Assembly: GCF_036345995.1 (NCBI RefSeq)
Contig: NZ_CP107796.1
Coordinates: 7,936,001 to 8,000,000, forward strand
Direction: 5' to 3'
Length of the DNA: 64,000 nucleotides
DNA from: Streptomyces sp. NBC_00557
Lineage (GTDB): Bacteria; Actinomycetota; Actinomycetes; Streptomycetales; Streptomycetaceae
A model generated the notes under the pieces. That model searched no databases and was not told where the DNA came from. It saw nothing but the letters and a program-made list of their open reading frames with translations. Shown piece after piece: positions 8,660 through 17,104 of this stretch. Made by a program: the position numbers and the translations under genes. Every line of letters begins with the position of its first letter. The first letter of the stretch is position 1.

Positions 8660-9211
8660 ATGTTCTCGCTGTCCTTGCGCCACGGTGCTCATCTCGCTCC
8701 TCTGGAGGTCTGGCACGCCGAGGAGTTCGCCGGCCATCTGGACCGGGCTCGCGAGCACATCCGTCCATGGGTCGGGGCCGGGTTCGTCACCGGAGATGTG
8801 GACGGGGCACGGGCGACGCTGCGCCGGTATGCGGAACGGCAGGCCCACGACGGCGGCCGCCTGTACGGCATTCGGCGGGACGGAGTGCTGGTCGGCGGCG
8901 TGATGTTCACCGACTTCGACGCCGCTCTCGGCGTGTGCGAGCTCGGTTGCTGGCTGGAACCCTCCGCCGAGGGGCTGGGGCTGGTCACCCAGGCGTCCCG
9001 CGCCTTGCTGGACTGGGCGTTCACCTCCCGGGGCCTGCACCGGGCGGAGTGGCACTGCCGGGCCGACAACGCGCGCAGCGCCGCGGTGGCCGAGCGACTC
9101 GGCATGCGACTGGAGGGCGTGCTCCGCGAGGCATGGCCTTACGACGGCGTCCGCTACGACAAGCAGGTCTGGGCGGTCCTCGCTCCCGAATGGCACGCCC
9201 TGAACCGGTGA
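8660..9211 (+). CDS. GNAT-family N-acetyltransferase (RimL-type)
   Basis: About 183 residues. The RimL-like GNAT fold is seen from VWHAEEFAGHLDRAREHIRPWVG through the acetyl-CoA site near LEPSAEGLGLVTQASRALLDWAF and the end AEWHCRADNARSAAVAERLGMRLEG. ATG at 8660 follows GGGGG at 8650-8654 with 5 bases spacing and is preferred to the ATG at 8648. The acceptor may be a ribosomal protein, a small molecule or an antibiotic; the sequence does not decide. Probably repressed by the adjacent TetR protein. Confidence 0.85.
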   Translation: MFSLSLRHGAHLAPLEVWHAEEFAGHLDRAREHIRPWVGAGFVTGDVDGARATLRRYAERQAHDGGRLYGIRRDGVLVGGVMFTDFDAALGVCELGCWLEPSAEGLGLVTQASRALLDWAFTSRGLHRAEWHCRADNARSAAVAERLGMRLEGVLREAWPYDGVRYDKQVWAVLAPEWHALNR

Positions 9212-9522
9212 ACCGGTCGTGCTCGCCGGCGGCCCGCCGCCCGTAACTCGTGTGCCGTCGGCGCCGCCCTCCCGCACCGCTCGCACCACGACGCCGGCCC
9301 GTGGCCGGACGTGGTGCCGGGCCCGCTCCACCGGTCATGCGAGCGCCCGGATCGCCCGCTCGGCGGCCGGCGGGAACTGCTCGACGGGCTGACCCGCGGC
9401 AACCCCGTGCGGACCATGGCCCGGACCGGACCGACGCCGATGCGCGCGCACCGGCCCTGTCCGGAGAGCCGCCGGAACCGCGTGCTGCCCGCCCGGCCGG
9501 TAGCGACCGCAGGCGGGCGCCG
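9212..9522. other. Intergenic between convergent genes
   Basis: About 310 bases between the 3' ends of the GNAT and XRE genes. No gene or strong hairpin terminator was recognised. Confidence 0.45.
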
Positions 9523-10422
9523 TCAGCGACGGGCGGTCGCCGAGACGTCGTCCCCCGTCGACGCCTCGGAGGCGGCCACGCTGCCCAGCAGGCGCAGCGC
9601 CGCCTCGGAGGGCGAGCCGGGCTCGGCGGTGTAGGCGATCAGCCGCTGTCCGGACGTGCCGGGAAGGAGGAGGTTCTCGAAGCTCAGGTCCATCGCGCCG
9701 ACGAGCGGATGGTGCAGCCGCTTCACGCCCGAGGTGCACGTGCGCACCGGATGACGGGCCCAGAGGGAGGCGAACTCGTCGCACTGCACGGTGAGTTGGC
9801 CGACGAGTTCGGCCAGCCGACGGTCGTCGGGGTGGCGGCCGGCCACCAGGCGCAGGGAGGCGACGGCGAGCTGCGCCTCCTCCTTCCAGTCGGGGTACAG
9901 CTCGCGGTACTGCTCGTCCAGGAAGAGCATCCGGGTCAGATTGGGGCGGTTGCCCGGAGTGCCGGGGCTGTCGGCCGGCAGGTGTCCGGCGAGCAGGGCG
10001 TGACCCAGCGCGTTCCAGGCGAGGACGTCGTTGCGGCGGTCCAGGACCAGCGCCGGCACCTCCGTCATCGCGGCCAGCAACTGGCGTGCGGAGGCGCCGG
10101 CGTGCTCCGCCCGCGGCGGTGCCGGGCGGGACGCGGACCCCGCGGAGGCGCGGGCCAGGTCCTTGAGGTGCGCGGTCTCGTCGGCGGTGAGCCGCAGCGT
10201 GCGGGCGATCGCGTCCAGCACGGAGTCCGACGCGCCGGTGGCACGGCCCTGTTCGAGACGGGTGTAGTGGGTGATGCTGACGCCCGCGAGCATGGCGAGC
10301 TCTTCCCTGCGCAGCCCGGTGACGCGGCGGCGGGTGGGATGCGGTGTGATGCCGACGTCCTCGGGCCGGAGCGCGGCACGGCGGGACCTGAGGAAGTGCC
10401 CCAGTTCGGACAGGGCGTCCAT
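9523..10422 (-). CDS. XRE-family regulator with MmyB-like ligand domain
   Basis: A 299-residue regulator. The helix-turn-helix is at about residues 10-75 (RRRVTGLRREELAMLAGVSITHYTRLEQGRA). The rest is the MmyB-like domain of this actinobacterial family (VLDRRNDVLAWNALGHALLAGH, MLFLDEQYRELYPDW, ELVGQLTVQCDEF). ATG at 10422 follows GGGAGG with 5 bases spacing; the open frame upstream is disregarded. It is divergent from an MFS exporter, and such pairs usually mean the regulator represses the transporter. Confidence 0.88.
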   Translation of the reverse strand: MDALSELGHFLRSRRAALRPEDVGITPHPTRRRVTGLRREELAMLAGVSITHYTRLEQGRATGASDSVLDAIARTLRLTADETAHLKDLARASAGSASRPAPPRAEHAGASARQLLAAMTEVPALVLDRRNDVLAWNALGHALLAGHLPADSPGTPGNRPNLTRMLFLDEQYRELYPDWKEEAQLAVASLRLVAGRHPDDRRLAELVGQLTVQCDEFASLWARHPVRTCTSGVKRLHHPLVGAMDLSFENLLLPGTSGQRLIAYTAEPGSPSEAALRLLGSVAASEASTGDDVSATARR

Positions 10423-10670
10423 CGATGCCTCCCGTGTCGTACGTGCCCGCCGCGCCGCCGCCGCGGGACGGTGCCTGCGCTCGTGAGCGGCTCTGCGTCC
10501 ATGATGCCCGTGGATCACGGCGGTCGGGTGCGGTCAGGGTGGTCATGCGATGACCACCCTTGCGCAGGCTGGGCGAGACAGGGTTCTGGCCGGCCTTCCC
10601 GGCGCGGACGAGTCTCCTTCCCGAGCGGCGCCCACGACGCCCGCGCCCGAGAGAAAGGGATATCGCCGTC

Positions 10671-12125
10671 ATGTCCATCACCGATGCGGAAACCGCCGGT
10701 ACTGCCGACGCCCGGGCTGCGGCCGGTGGTACGGCCCCGGCCGTCCTCACCCCCCGGCTGCGGCTGGTGCTGGTGCTGCTGCTCGCGGCCCAGTTCATGC
10801 TGGCCGTGGACTTCTCCATCCTGAACGTCGCCCTACCCGTGATCGGCGAGGGCCTCGGCTTTTCTTTGGCACACCTGCAGTGGATCGGGACCGCGTTCGC
10901 CCTGTGCGCGGCCGGCTTCACCCTGCTGTTCGGACGCGTAGCCGACCTGTTCGGGCGCCGGCGGCTGTTCCTCGGCGGCCTCGCCGTACTGGGCGTGGCC
11001 TCACTGGCGGGCGGCCTGGCGCAGAACCCCGAGGTGCTGATCACGGCACGCGTCTTCCAGGGCCTGGCCACCGCCGCGGTGACCCCGGCCGGCCTGTCCC
11101 TGCTGACCACCTCGTTCCCCGAGGGCCCGCTGCGGGAGAAGGCCCTCGGCCTGAACGGCGCGCTGATGTCCGCCGGGTTCACCACCGGCGCCATCCTCGG
11201 CGGCCTGCTCACCGACCTGCTGTCATGGCGATGGGCGTTCTTCATCAACGTGCCCGTCGCCCTCGCCGTCCTCCTCGTCGCACCGGCCGTCATCAAGGAG
11301 TCCCGGCCGGACGAGCGCCCGAAGCTGGACGTGCCCGGCGCCGTCAGCGTCACGCTCGGCCTGCTCGCCATCGTCCTCGGCCTCACCCAGGCCGGCGAAC
11401 ACGGCTGGGGCTCGTCCTCGGCACTGCTGCCCCTGGCTGCCGGTGTCGTGCTGCTCCTGGTCTTCTACGCCGTCGAGCGCAAGGTGGCGGCGCCCCTGGT
11501 GCCGCTCGGCGTGCTCGGCAAGCGGTCGGTGGCCTGGGGCAACCTCGCTGGTCTGATCGCCTTCCTCACCGAGACCTCCCTGGTCTTCCTGCTCACCCTC
11601 TACCTCCAGAAGGTGCTGGGCTTCTCGGCGCTGGCCGCGGGACTGTCCTTCGGCGTGCTGGGCATCGGCACGGTCGTCGGCGGATCCGTCGCCCCGAAGG
11701 TCATCGGGAAGATCGGCAGCAAGAGCACGCTGATCACCGGCGGCCTGCTGCAGACGGTGTTCACGGCCGCCCTGCTCGGCCTCGGCGACGACCGCGGGTG
11801 GATGGGGCTGCTGCTGGTCGCCACCTTCGCCGGCGGCGTCGGGAACATGCTCGTCATCGTCGGTTTCATGGTCACCGCCACCTCCGGGCTCGCCGACCGT
11901 GAACAGGGCCTGGCCACCGGGCTCGCCACCATGACGCAGCAGATCGGCATCACCATGGGCACGCCGGTCATGAGCGCCATCGCCACCGCCACGATGACCG
12001 GCACCGGAGCTGCGGCCGTCCTCGGCGGCCTGAAGGCCGCGATCGCGGTGAACGCCGCCCTCGTGCTCCTGGGCACGCTCACCAGCGCCGTCTTCCTGCG
12101 CGGCGCCGACTCACGAGCGCGGTGA
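10671..12125 (+). CDS. MFS transporter, DHA2 drug-exporter type
   Basis: A 484-residue proton-driven exporter with about 14 membrane segments. Motif A-like loop GRVADLFGRRRLFLGG and the DHA2 segment RVFQGLATAAVTPAGLSLL are present, as is LLSWRWAFFINVPVAL. ATG at 10671 follows GAGAAAGGGA. Divergent from the XRE regulator, and a long hairpin lies just after its stop. Resembles EmrB/QacA-like multidrug pumps. The substrate cannot be told from sequence. Confidence 0.9.
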   Translation: MSITDAETAGTADARAAAGGTAPAVLTPRLRLVLVLLLAAQFMLAVDFSILNVALPVIGEGLGFSLAHLQWIGTAFALCAAGFTLLFGRVADLFGRRRLFLGGLAVLGVASLAGGLAQNPEVLITARVFQGLATAAVTPAGLSLLTTSFPEGPLREKALGLNGALMSAGFTTGAILGGLLTDLLSWRWAFFINVPVALAVLLVAPAVIKESRPDERPKLDVPGAVSVTLGLLAIVLGLTQAGEHGWGSSSALLPLAAGVVLLLVFYAVERKVAAPLVPLGVLGKRSVAWGNLAGLIAFLTETSLVFLLTLYLQKVLGFSALAAGLSFGVLGIGTVVGGSVAPKVIGKIGSKSTLITGGLLQTVFTAALLGLGDDRGWMGLLLVATFAGGVGNMLVIVGFMVTATSGLADREQGLATGLATMTQQIGITMGTPVMSAIATATMTGTGAAAVLGGLKAAIAVNAALVLLGTLTSAVFLRGADSRAR

Positions 12126-12152
12126 CGCCCGGCGGTAGGCGCCGCAGAAGGA

Positions 12153-12190
12153 CCGGGCGGGCCGCCGCGTGGCCGTCGCGGCCCGCCCGG
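12153..12190 (+). terminator. Intrinsic-type hairpin after MFS gene
   Basis: A perfect 13-base stem (12153-12165 with 12178-12190) and 12-base loop begin 27 bases after the MFS stop codon. No T tract follows, as is common for Streptomyces terminators. Confidence 0.7.
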
Positions 12191-12501
12191 ACGAGCGTGG
12201 TCGGCGGGCCGCTGGGCACTGCACCAGCCGGTCGTGGACCTTACGCGGGTGTCGGAGGCGCCGTGGGCGGCATCGGTGACCGCCTCGCCTCCCCGCCACC
12301 GGCACCCGCCCTGCTCGACGACCTGCCGACCGCGCTCGCCCGGTCCGAGGAGCGGGCGCAGGGCCGGCGCCGGCGGTCGGGCGGGGAGGGCACGGGCGGG
12401 ACGCCTGCCGTCTGCCCGGCCCTGGCCCGTCGTGACCTGGACGAGCCGCCGACCCTGCAGGTTCGCGGCTCAGGGCGTGCAGGGTGAAGGGACGGCCCGG
12501 C
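12191..12501. other. Intergenic, no gene recognised
   Basis: About 310 bases between the hairpin and the 3' end of the next XRE gene. No domain or convincing start site was seen on either strand. Confidence 0.45.
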
Positions 12502-13335
12502 TCACCGCGTGCGCAACCGGTCCAGTGCCGCCTGGCTCTCGTCGTCCGCGGCGCGGCAGATCATCAACCGCTGGTCCGTGTCCTGGATCGGCATCAGCAC
12601 TTCGAAATGCACGGCGAGCGCACCGACGTCAGGATGCCGCATCTCCTTGCGTCCGCGGCCGTTGACCTTGACGTTCCGCTCGGCCCACACGCGGGAGAAC
12701 TCCGCGTCCCGCGTGGTGAATTCGGTGATGAGGCCGGACAGCGCCTGATCCTCCGGATGGGCCGCCCACGCGGCGCGCAGGTGGGCGACGCCGTCCCGCA
12801 CCACACGTTCGCGGTCGACGTAGAGCTCACGCATCTCCGGATGCATCAGGCACAGCCACATCGCGTTGCGCCGCGACGGCAGCAGGGTGTCGAAGTCCAG
12901 CAGCAGCCGGGCCATTTCGCCGTTCCAGGCCAGGATGTCGTAGCGGTGGTTCATCAGCATGGCCGGCAGTGGCGACAGGTCGGTGACCAGCCGGGCCAGC
13001 GGAGGCGCTGCCTGGGTGGCGGGCCTGTCGGCAGTGCGCGGGCGCTGCCGGGCCAGGTCGAAGAGGTAGGCGCGTTCGTCGGGAGCCAGGCGCAGCGCCC
13101 GGGCCAGTGCCTCCACCACGTCGGCCGAGGGCCGCAGCCCGCGGGCCTGTTCCAGCCGCACGATGTAATCGGTGCTGACCCCGGCCAGCTCGGCGACCTC
13201 TTCGCGGCGCAGTCCCGGGGTGCGCCGGGCCTGCCGGCGCGACGGCAGGCCGACATCACGCGGGTGCAGGCGCTCGCGCCGGGTCCGCAGGAACGCGGCC
13301 AGCTCCTGTGTCGTATCCACGGTGCGGGTCGTCAT
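12502..13335 (-). CDS. XRE-family regulator with MmyB-like ligand domain
   Basis: A 277-residue paralogue-type relative of the regulator at 9523-10422. Helix-turn-helix at about residues 25-85 (ARRTPGLRREEVAELAGVSTDYIVRLEQARG), then the MmyB-like domain (LMNHRYDILAWNGEMARLLLDFD, MWLCLMHPEMRELYVDRE, RHPDVGALAVHFEVL). The chosen ATG at 13335 removes 33 upstream codons of low coding quality. Divergent from an aldo/keto reductase, with a long palindrome between them, so it probably regulates that gene and itself. Confidence 0.88.
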   Translation of the reverse strand: MTTRTVDTTQELAAFLRTRRERLHPRDVGLPSRRQARRTPGLRREEVAELAGVSTDYIVRLEQARGLRPSADVVEALARALRLAPDERAYLFDLARQRPRTADRPATQAAPPLARLVTDLSPLPAMLMNHRYDILAWNGEMARLLLDFDTLLPSRRNAMWLCLMHPEMRELYVDRERVVRDGVAHLRAAWAAHPEDQALSGLITEFTTRDAEFSRVWAERNVKVNGRGRKEMRHPDVGALAVHFEVLMPIQDTDQRLMICRAADDESQAALDRLRTR

Positions 13336-13350
13336 GGCCGGTCCAACAGC

Positions 13351-13377
13351 CTTCCTGGGACCGGTGTTCCCAGGAAG
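13351..13377. promoter_or_regulatory. Long palindrome between XRE and aldo/keto reductase genes
   Basis: CTTCCTGGGA at 13351-13360 and its perfect reverse complement TCCCAGGAAG at 13368-13377 flank a 7-base spacer. It lies 15 bases from the XRE start and about 90 bases upstream of the reductase start, so an operator is more likely than a terminator. Confidence 0.65.
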
Positions 13378-13464
13378 ATCCTTCCCTTCTCCCCGGTTCG
13401 CGGCGGTCACAGGCTGGTCCCCGGCACGGATCACCCCATCGGATCACCGGCACAGGAGGACACG

Positions 13465-14529
13465 ATGTCGCTCACCCTCGACACCTATCGGCTGCTGGGC
13501 CGCTCCGGGCTGCGCGTCTCGCCGCTGGCGCTCGGGGCGGCGACCTTCGGCACCGAGTGGGGATGGGGAGCCGAGCGGGACGAGGCGCGCAAACTGTTCG
13601 ACATCTACGTCGAGCGCGGCGGCAACTTCATCGACACCGCCAGCACCTACACCGATGGCAGCTCCGAGCGTCTGCTGGGCGAGTTCACCCGCGCGAACCG
13701 GGAAAGCCTGGTGCTGGCGACGAAATACACGACGCTGCGCCGCTCCGGCGACCCGAATTCCGGCGGCGCCCACCGCAAGAGCCTCTTCGCGTCGGTGGAA
13801 GCCAGTCTGCGACAGCTCGATACGGACTACATCGATCTGCTGTACCTGCACGTGTGGGACGACAGGACGCCGGTCGAGGAAATCCTGCGCGGCATGGACG
13901 ACTTGGTCCGCCAGGGCAAGGTTCTGTACGTGGCCGTCTCCACCGCCCCGGCCTGGCAGGTGTCGCGGATGCAGACCATCGCCGACCTGCGGGGCTGGTC
14001 GCCACTGGTCGCGCTGCAGATCGAATACAACCTGATCGAGCGCGGCGGGGAACGCGACCTCATCCCCATGGCGCGTGAGATGGGACTGGGCGTCGTCCCG
14101 TTCTCCCCGCTGGCCGGCGGAGTGCTCACCGGCACGTACAGCCGCGAGGACCTGACCGCGCAGAACGGCGCTTTCGGCGACCGCACCCGCAAGAGCTTCA
14201 ACGTCGCCCTCGGCATGGTCACCGAACGCGGCCTCGCCATCGCCGACGTCGTGAAGGAGGTCGCCGCGGAGCTGGGCCGCACACCCGCCCAGGTCGGACT
14301 GGCCTGGGTCCTGCAGAACCCGGCCGTGACGGCACCGATCATCGGCGCCCGCACCCCCGCACAACTGGAGGACAACCTGGGCGCCCTGGACGTCGATTTC
14401 ACCCCCGCCCAACTGGCCCGCCTCGAGGAGGCCGGCGCCATCGACCTCGGCTACCCGCACACCCTGCTCGCCGGCGACCACATCCGCAGGGTGACGGCTG
14501 GTGACCTGAAGATCGAGACCCGCCGCTGA
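13465..14529 (+). CDS. Aldo/keto reductase
   Basis: A 354-residue NADPH-dependent reductase of the AKR superfamily. It starts YRLLGRSGLRVSPLALGAATFG. The catalytic Asp (NFIDTASTYTDGSSE, with Tyr in TY), the Lys of LATKYT and the His of LYLHVWDD are visible, and the cofactor segment PIIGARTPAQLEDNLGALD is near the end. ATG follows AGGAGG at 13454-13459. Faces the XRE regulator across the 13351-13377 palindrome. Probably reduces small carbonyl compounds. Confidence 0.92.
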   Translation: MSLTLDTYRLLGRSGLRVSPLALGAATFGTEWGWGAERDEARKLFDIYVERGGNFIDTASTYTDGSSERLLGEFTRANRESLVLATKYTTLRRSGDPNSGGAHRKSLFASVEASLRQLDTDYIDLLYLHVWDDRTPVEEILRGMDDLVRQGKVLYVAVSTAPAWQVSRMQTIADLRGWSPLVALQIEYNLIERGGERDLIPMAREMGLGVVPFSPLAGGVLTGTYSREDLTAQNGAFGDRTRKSFNVALGMVTERGLAIADVVKEVAAELGRTPAQVGLAWVLQNPAVTAPIIGARTPAQLEDNLGALDVDFTPAQLARLEEAGAIDLGYPHTLLAGDHIRRVTAGDLKIETRR

Positions 14530-14568
14530 CACCCGGTCGAGGCCGGCGGAACCGCGGCCCTCGGGCGG

Positions 14569-14590
14569 CCCCGGCATGGCCCGGCCGGGG
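14569..14590. terminator. Possible bidirectional hairpin
   Basis: CCCCGGC (14569-14575) pairs with GCCGGGG (14584-14590) around an 8-base loop, in the 64-base gap between the convergent aldo/keto reductase and monooxygenase genes. A short stem, so only moderately supported. Confidence 0.4.
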
Positions 14591-14593
14591 TCC

Positions 14594-15751
14594 CTACCGC
14601 TCCTGACGAACGCCGGTGAAGAACTCGACGAAGCCGTGCGGCGCCCGGTCGCCGAGGCACAGGTCCAGGATCTCGCGTGCGTCGGCGTAGAAGGGCTCGG
14701 TGCGGTCGAACAGTGCCTTCTCGTACGTGGTGAGCGCGGCCTCGACGTCACCGGGATGCTCGGCGACGGCCCGGCCGAGTTCGGCGCCGTCGAACATGGC
14801 CAGGTTGGCGCCGTCGCCGGACGGCGGCATCAGGTGCGCCGCGTCGCCGAGGAGGGTCACTCCGGGGACGCGGTCCCAGCGGTGGCCGTCCGGCAGCGTG
14901 TGGATCATGCGGGCGACCGGATCGGTCTCGCCGTCGGTGATCAGCGCGGTGAGCTGCGGGGCCCATCCCTCGAACTCGGCCGCGACCCGGGCGCGCGCGG
15001 TGGCCGGATCGGTGCGGCGGAGGGCGTCGGCCCACTCGGCGGGGCGGTTCAGCTGGGCGTACGTGTGGATGACGCCCCCCGCCTCGCGGTGGGCCGCGAT
15101 CGCCTTCCCCGGCGAGAGGGCGCACATGGCGCCCCGGCCGACCGCCTCGGCCGCCGCGGGGTGCCGGCGGTCGACGTCGTACAGGTAGGTCTCGACGAAC
15201 GTGATGCCGGTGTACGTCGGCGTGGCAGGGGAAACCAGCGGCCTGACCCTGGACCAGGCGCCGTCCGCACCGACGAGGAGGCCGCTGGTGACGGTCGCCC
15301 CGTCGGCGAACGTCAGCTCGTGCCGGCCGCCGCCGAGCGGTCGTACGGTAGTGAGTTTGCGCCCCCACTGGACGGTCCCCTCGGGCAGGGAGTCGAGCAG
15401 GATGCGGCGCAGGTCGCCCCGGAGCACCTCGGGGCGCTTGGCGGTTCCGTCGTCGGGCAGGTCGAGCAGCAGCGCGCCGTCCTGGTCGAGGACTCGCATC
15501 GCCTCGGCGCCCTCGTGGATGATCGCGCGGAACTCCTCCGTGAGGCCGGCAGCCGCGAGGGCGCGCCGGCCGTCGTTCTCATGGATGTCGAGCTGCCCGC
15601 CCTGCCTTCTGGCCTCGGGCGACGGGTCCGCCTCGTAGACGGTCGAGGCAATGCCGTGCACGTGCAGGACGCGGGCGAGGGTGAGACCGCCGAGACCGGC
15701 GCCGATGATGCTGACCGGGGCCGGTGCGGTCGTGGAGGCCGATGTCGTCAT
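14594..15751 (-). CDS. FAD-dependent monooxygenase, TetX/aromatic hydroxylase type
   Basis: A 385-residue class A flavoprotein monooxygenase. FAD-binding GxGxxG near the N-terminus (VSIIGAGLGGLTLARVLHVHG), DG-type motif at LLVGADGAWSRVRPLV, and the second FAD motif GVTLLGDAAHLMPPSGDGANLAM near residue 295. This family includes tetracycline-inactivating TetX and many polyketide hydroxylases. The substrate here is unknown. ATG at 15751 has GGAG at suitable distance. Divergent from a TetR gene with two operator-like dyads between, so expression is probably induced by the substrate. Confidence 0.9.
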   Translation of the reverse strand: MTTSASTTAPAPVSIIGAGLGGLTLARVLHVHGIASTVYEADPSPEARRQGGQLDIHENDGRRALAAAGLTEEFRAIIHEGAEAMRVLDQDGALLLDLPDDGTAKRPEVLRGDLRRILLDSLPEGTVQWGRKLTTVRPLGGGRHELTFADGATVTSGLLVGADGAWSRVRPLVSPATPTYTGITFVETYLYDVDRRHPAAAEAVGRGAMCALSPGKAIAAHREAGGVIHTYAQLNRPAEWADALRRTDPATARARVAAEFEGWAPQLTALITDGETDPVARMIHTLPDGHRWDRVPGVTLLGDAAHLMPPSGDGANLAMFDGAELGRAVAEHPGDVEAALTTYEKALFDRTEPFYADAREILDLCLGDRAPHGFVEFFTGVRQER

Positions 15752-15786
15752 GAGGTGCTCCGTCGGGTGGTGATCGCCAGAAGACT

Positions 15787-15803
15787 GGAACGCCGTTCCA
15801 GAA
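15787..15803. promoter_or_regulatory. TetR operator-like dyad 1
   Basis: CTGGAAC-gcc-GTTCCAG, a perfect 17-base inverted repeat with 7-base arms, between the monooxygenase and TetR starts. It is duplicated 27 bases downstream. Confidence 0.75.
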
Positions 15804-15813
15804 GTCAGAATCT

Positions 15814-15830
15814 GGAACGCTGTTCCAGCC
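15814..15830. promoter_or_regulatory. TetR operator-like dyad 2
   Basis: CTGGAAC-gct-GTTCCAG, the same arms as dyad 1 with one different spacer base. It ends 17 bases before the TetR start codon, consistent with self-repression. Confidence 0.75.
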
Positions 15831-15847
15831 GTGTCAAACTTGTGTGC

Positions 15848-16543
15848 ATGGCGACGACCAGACCGCAGCGGCCCGAACGACGCTCCGACGCGCTCTCCAA
15901 GGAGCGGATCGTCGAGGCGGCGATCGAGATCCTCGACACCGGGGGCGAGAGCGCTCTGACGTTCCGCGCGCTCGCCAAGCGCCTGGCGACCGGCAGCGGC
16001 GCGATCTACTGGCACATCGCCGACAAGGACGACCTGCTGGCCGCGGCCACCGACGACGTCATCGGCCGCGTCGTGACGGACGTGGCGAGCGGCGGGGAGC
16101 CGAGGGAGGCGATCCGCGCCCTCGCCCTCGGACTCTTCGACGCGATCGACGCCCACCCCTGGGTGGGCGCCCAGCTGTCCCGCGCGCCGTGGCTCCCGGC
16201 GATGCCGCAGATCCTGGAGGGCATCGGCGGCCGGCTCCAGGCGCTCGGCGTCCCCGAGGAGGCGTGGTTCCACTCCGCGTCGGCGCTGCTGAACTACATC
16301 CTCGGCGTCGCCGGCCAGAACGCCGCGAACGCCCGCGCCCACGCGCCCGGCACCGATCGCACGGCCTTCCTGGGCGGCATCGCCGAGCAGTGGGCCAGGC
16401 TCGACCCGGCCCGGTACCCGTTCGTGCACCGGCTGGCGGCCCACCTGCCCGAACACGACGACCGGGAGCAGTTCCTCGCCGGCATCGACCTCATCCTGGC
16501 CGGCATCGAGGCGGCCCCGCCGCCCGGCGCCCGCCACGCGTGA
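15848..16543 (+). CDS. TetR-family regulator
   Basis: A 231-residue regulator. Helix-turn-helix at about residues 20-65 (ILDTGGESALTFRALAKRLATGSGAIYWHIADKDDLL), the wording typical of TetR/TetR_C regulators of flavoprotein or exporter genes. The C-terminal half is helical (WVGAQLSRAPWLPAMPQILEGIGG, LLNYILGVAGQNAANAR). Two identical dyads upstream are probably its operator. Likely represses the divergent FAD monooxygenase gene. Confidence 0.9.
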   Translation: MATTRPQRPERRSDALSKERIVEAAIEILDTGGESALTFRALAKRLATGSGAIYWHIADKDDLLAAATDDVIGRVVTDVASGGEPREAIRALALGLFDAIDAHPWVGAQLSRAPWLPAMPQILEGIGGRLQALGVPEEAWFHSASALLNYILGVAGQNAANARAHAPGTDRTAFLGGIAEQWARLDPARYPFVHRLAAHLPEHDDREQFLAGIDLILAGIEAAPPPGARHA

Positions 16544-17104
16544 GGTCATGCTGTGAGGCCGCCCGGACCGCTGCCACTGTCAGCGGCGGCCGCGCACGAT
16601 CGCGGGGCGGCGCGGGAAAGGAGACACGGGCCGGCCGGCAGGCGTGCGCCCCGGCCGTCCCCCTGCCCTCATCGCCGCGCGTCGGACGGCATCACACCGC
16701 CGCGCTGAATCTGTACCTGCCCGCCGGAAGACAGTACATGGCGGTAGCGGAGGGGACTGCCTGTGCGGGCGCCTTGACGGAGCCGGGCTGGGAGGTGGCT
16801 ACGACCACGATGGTGGTGACGTTGGCGGGGACCTCATGGCCGACGTCCTGGGCGAACCGGTCAGCCCCGCACAACTCCCGCCGAGTCCCGTGCCCTAGGG
16901 AGCCGGGTGGATGAACTGTCCATCCATGGGCGGGGATATGGACGGAACATCCTCTGGTCCGGGCCCTGCGGCCGCCGTACCGTCGGCGGACAACCCCGGG
17001 ACGGCTTCGGTCTCCCCGCCGCACACCCCCGCGGCCGGGAGCAGCCGTCCCCCCCCCGGCCGCGCAACCCCGCGCTCCACCGCCGACCTCCGCTGGAGCC
17101 CGCC
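16544..17104. other. Intergenic upstream of permease gene
   Basis: About 560 bases without a convincing gene. A small hairpin (CCGCTG 16568-16573 with CAGCGG 16581-16586) may end the TetR transcript. TGGATG (16908-16913) and CATCCA (16921-16926) form a dyad that could be part of the permease control region. The permease open frame extends upstream to 16907, but its first 66 codons are Pro/Arg-rich and look non-coding. Confidence 0.45.
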
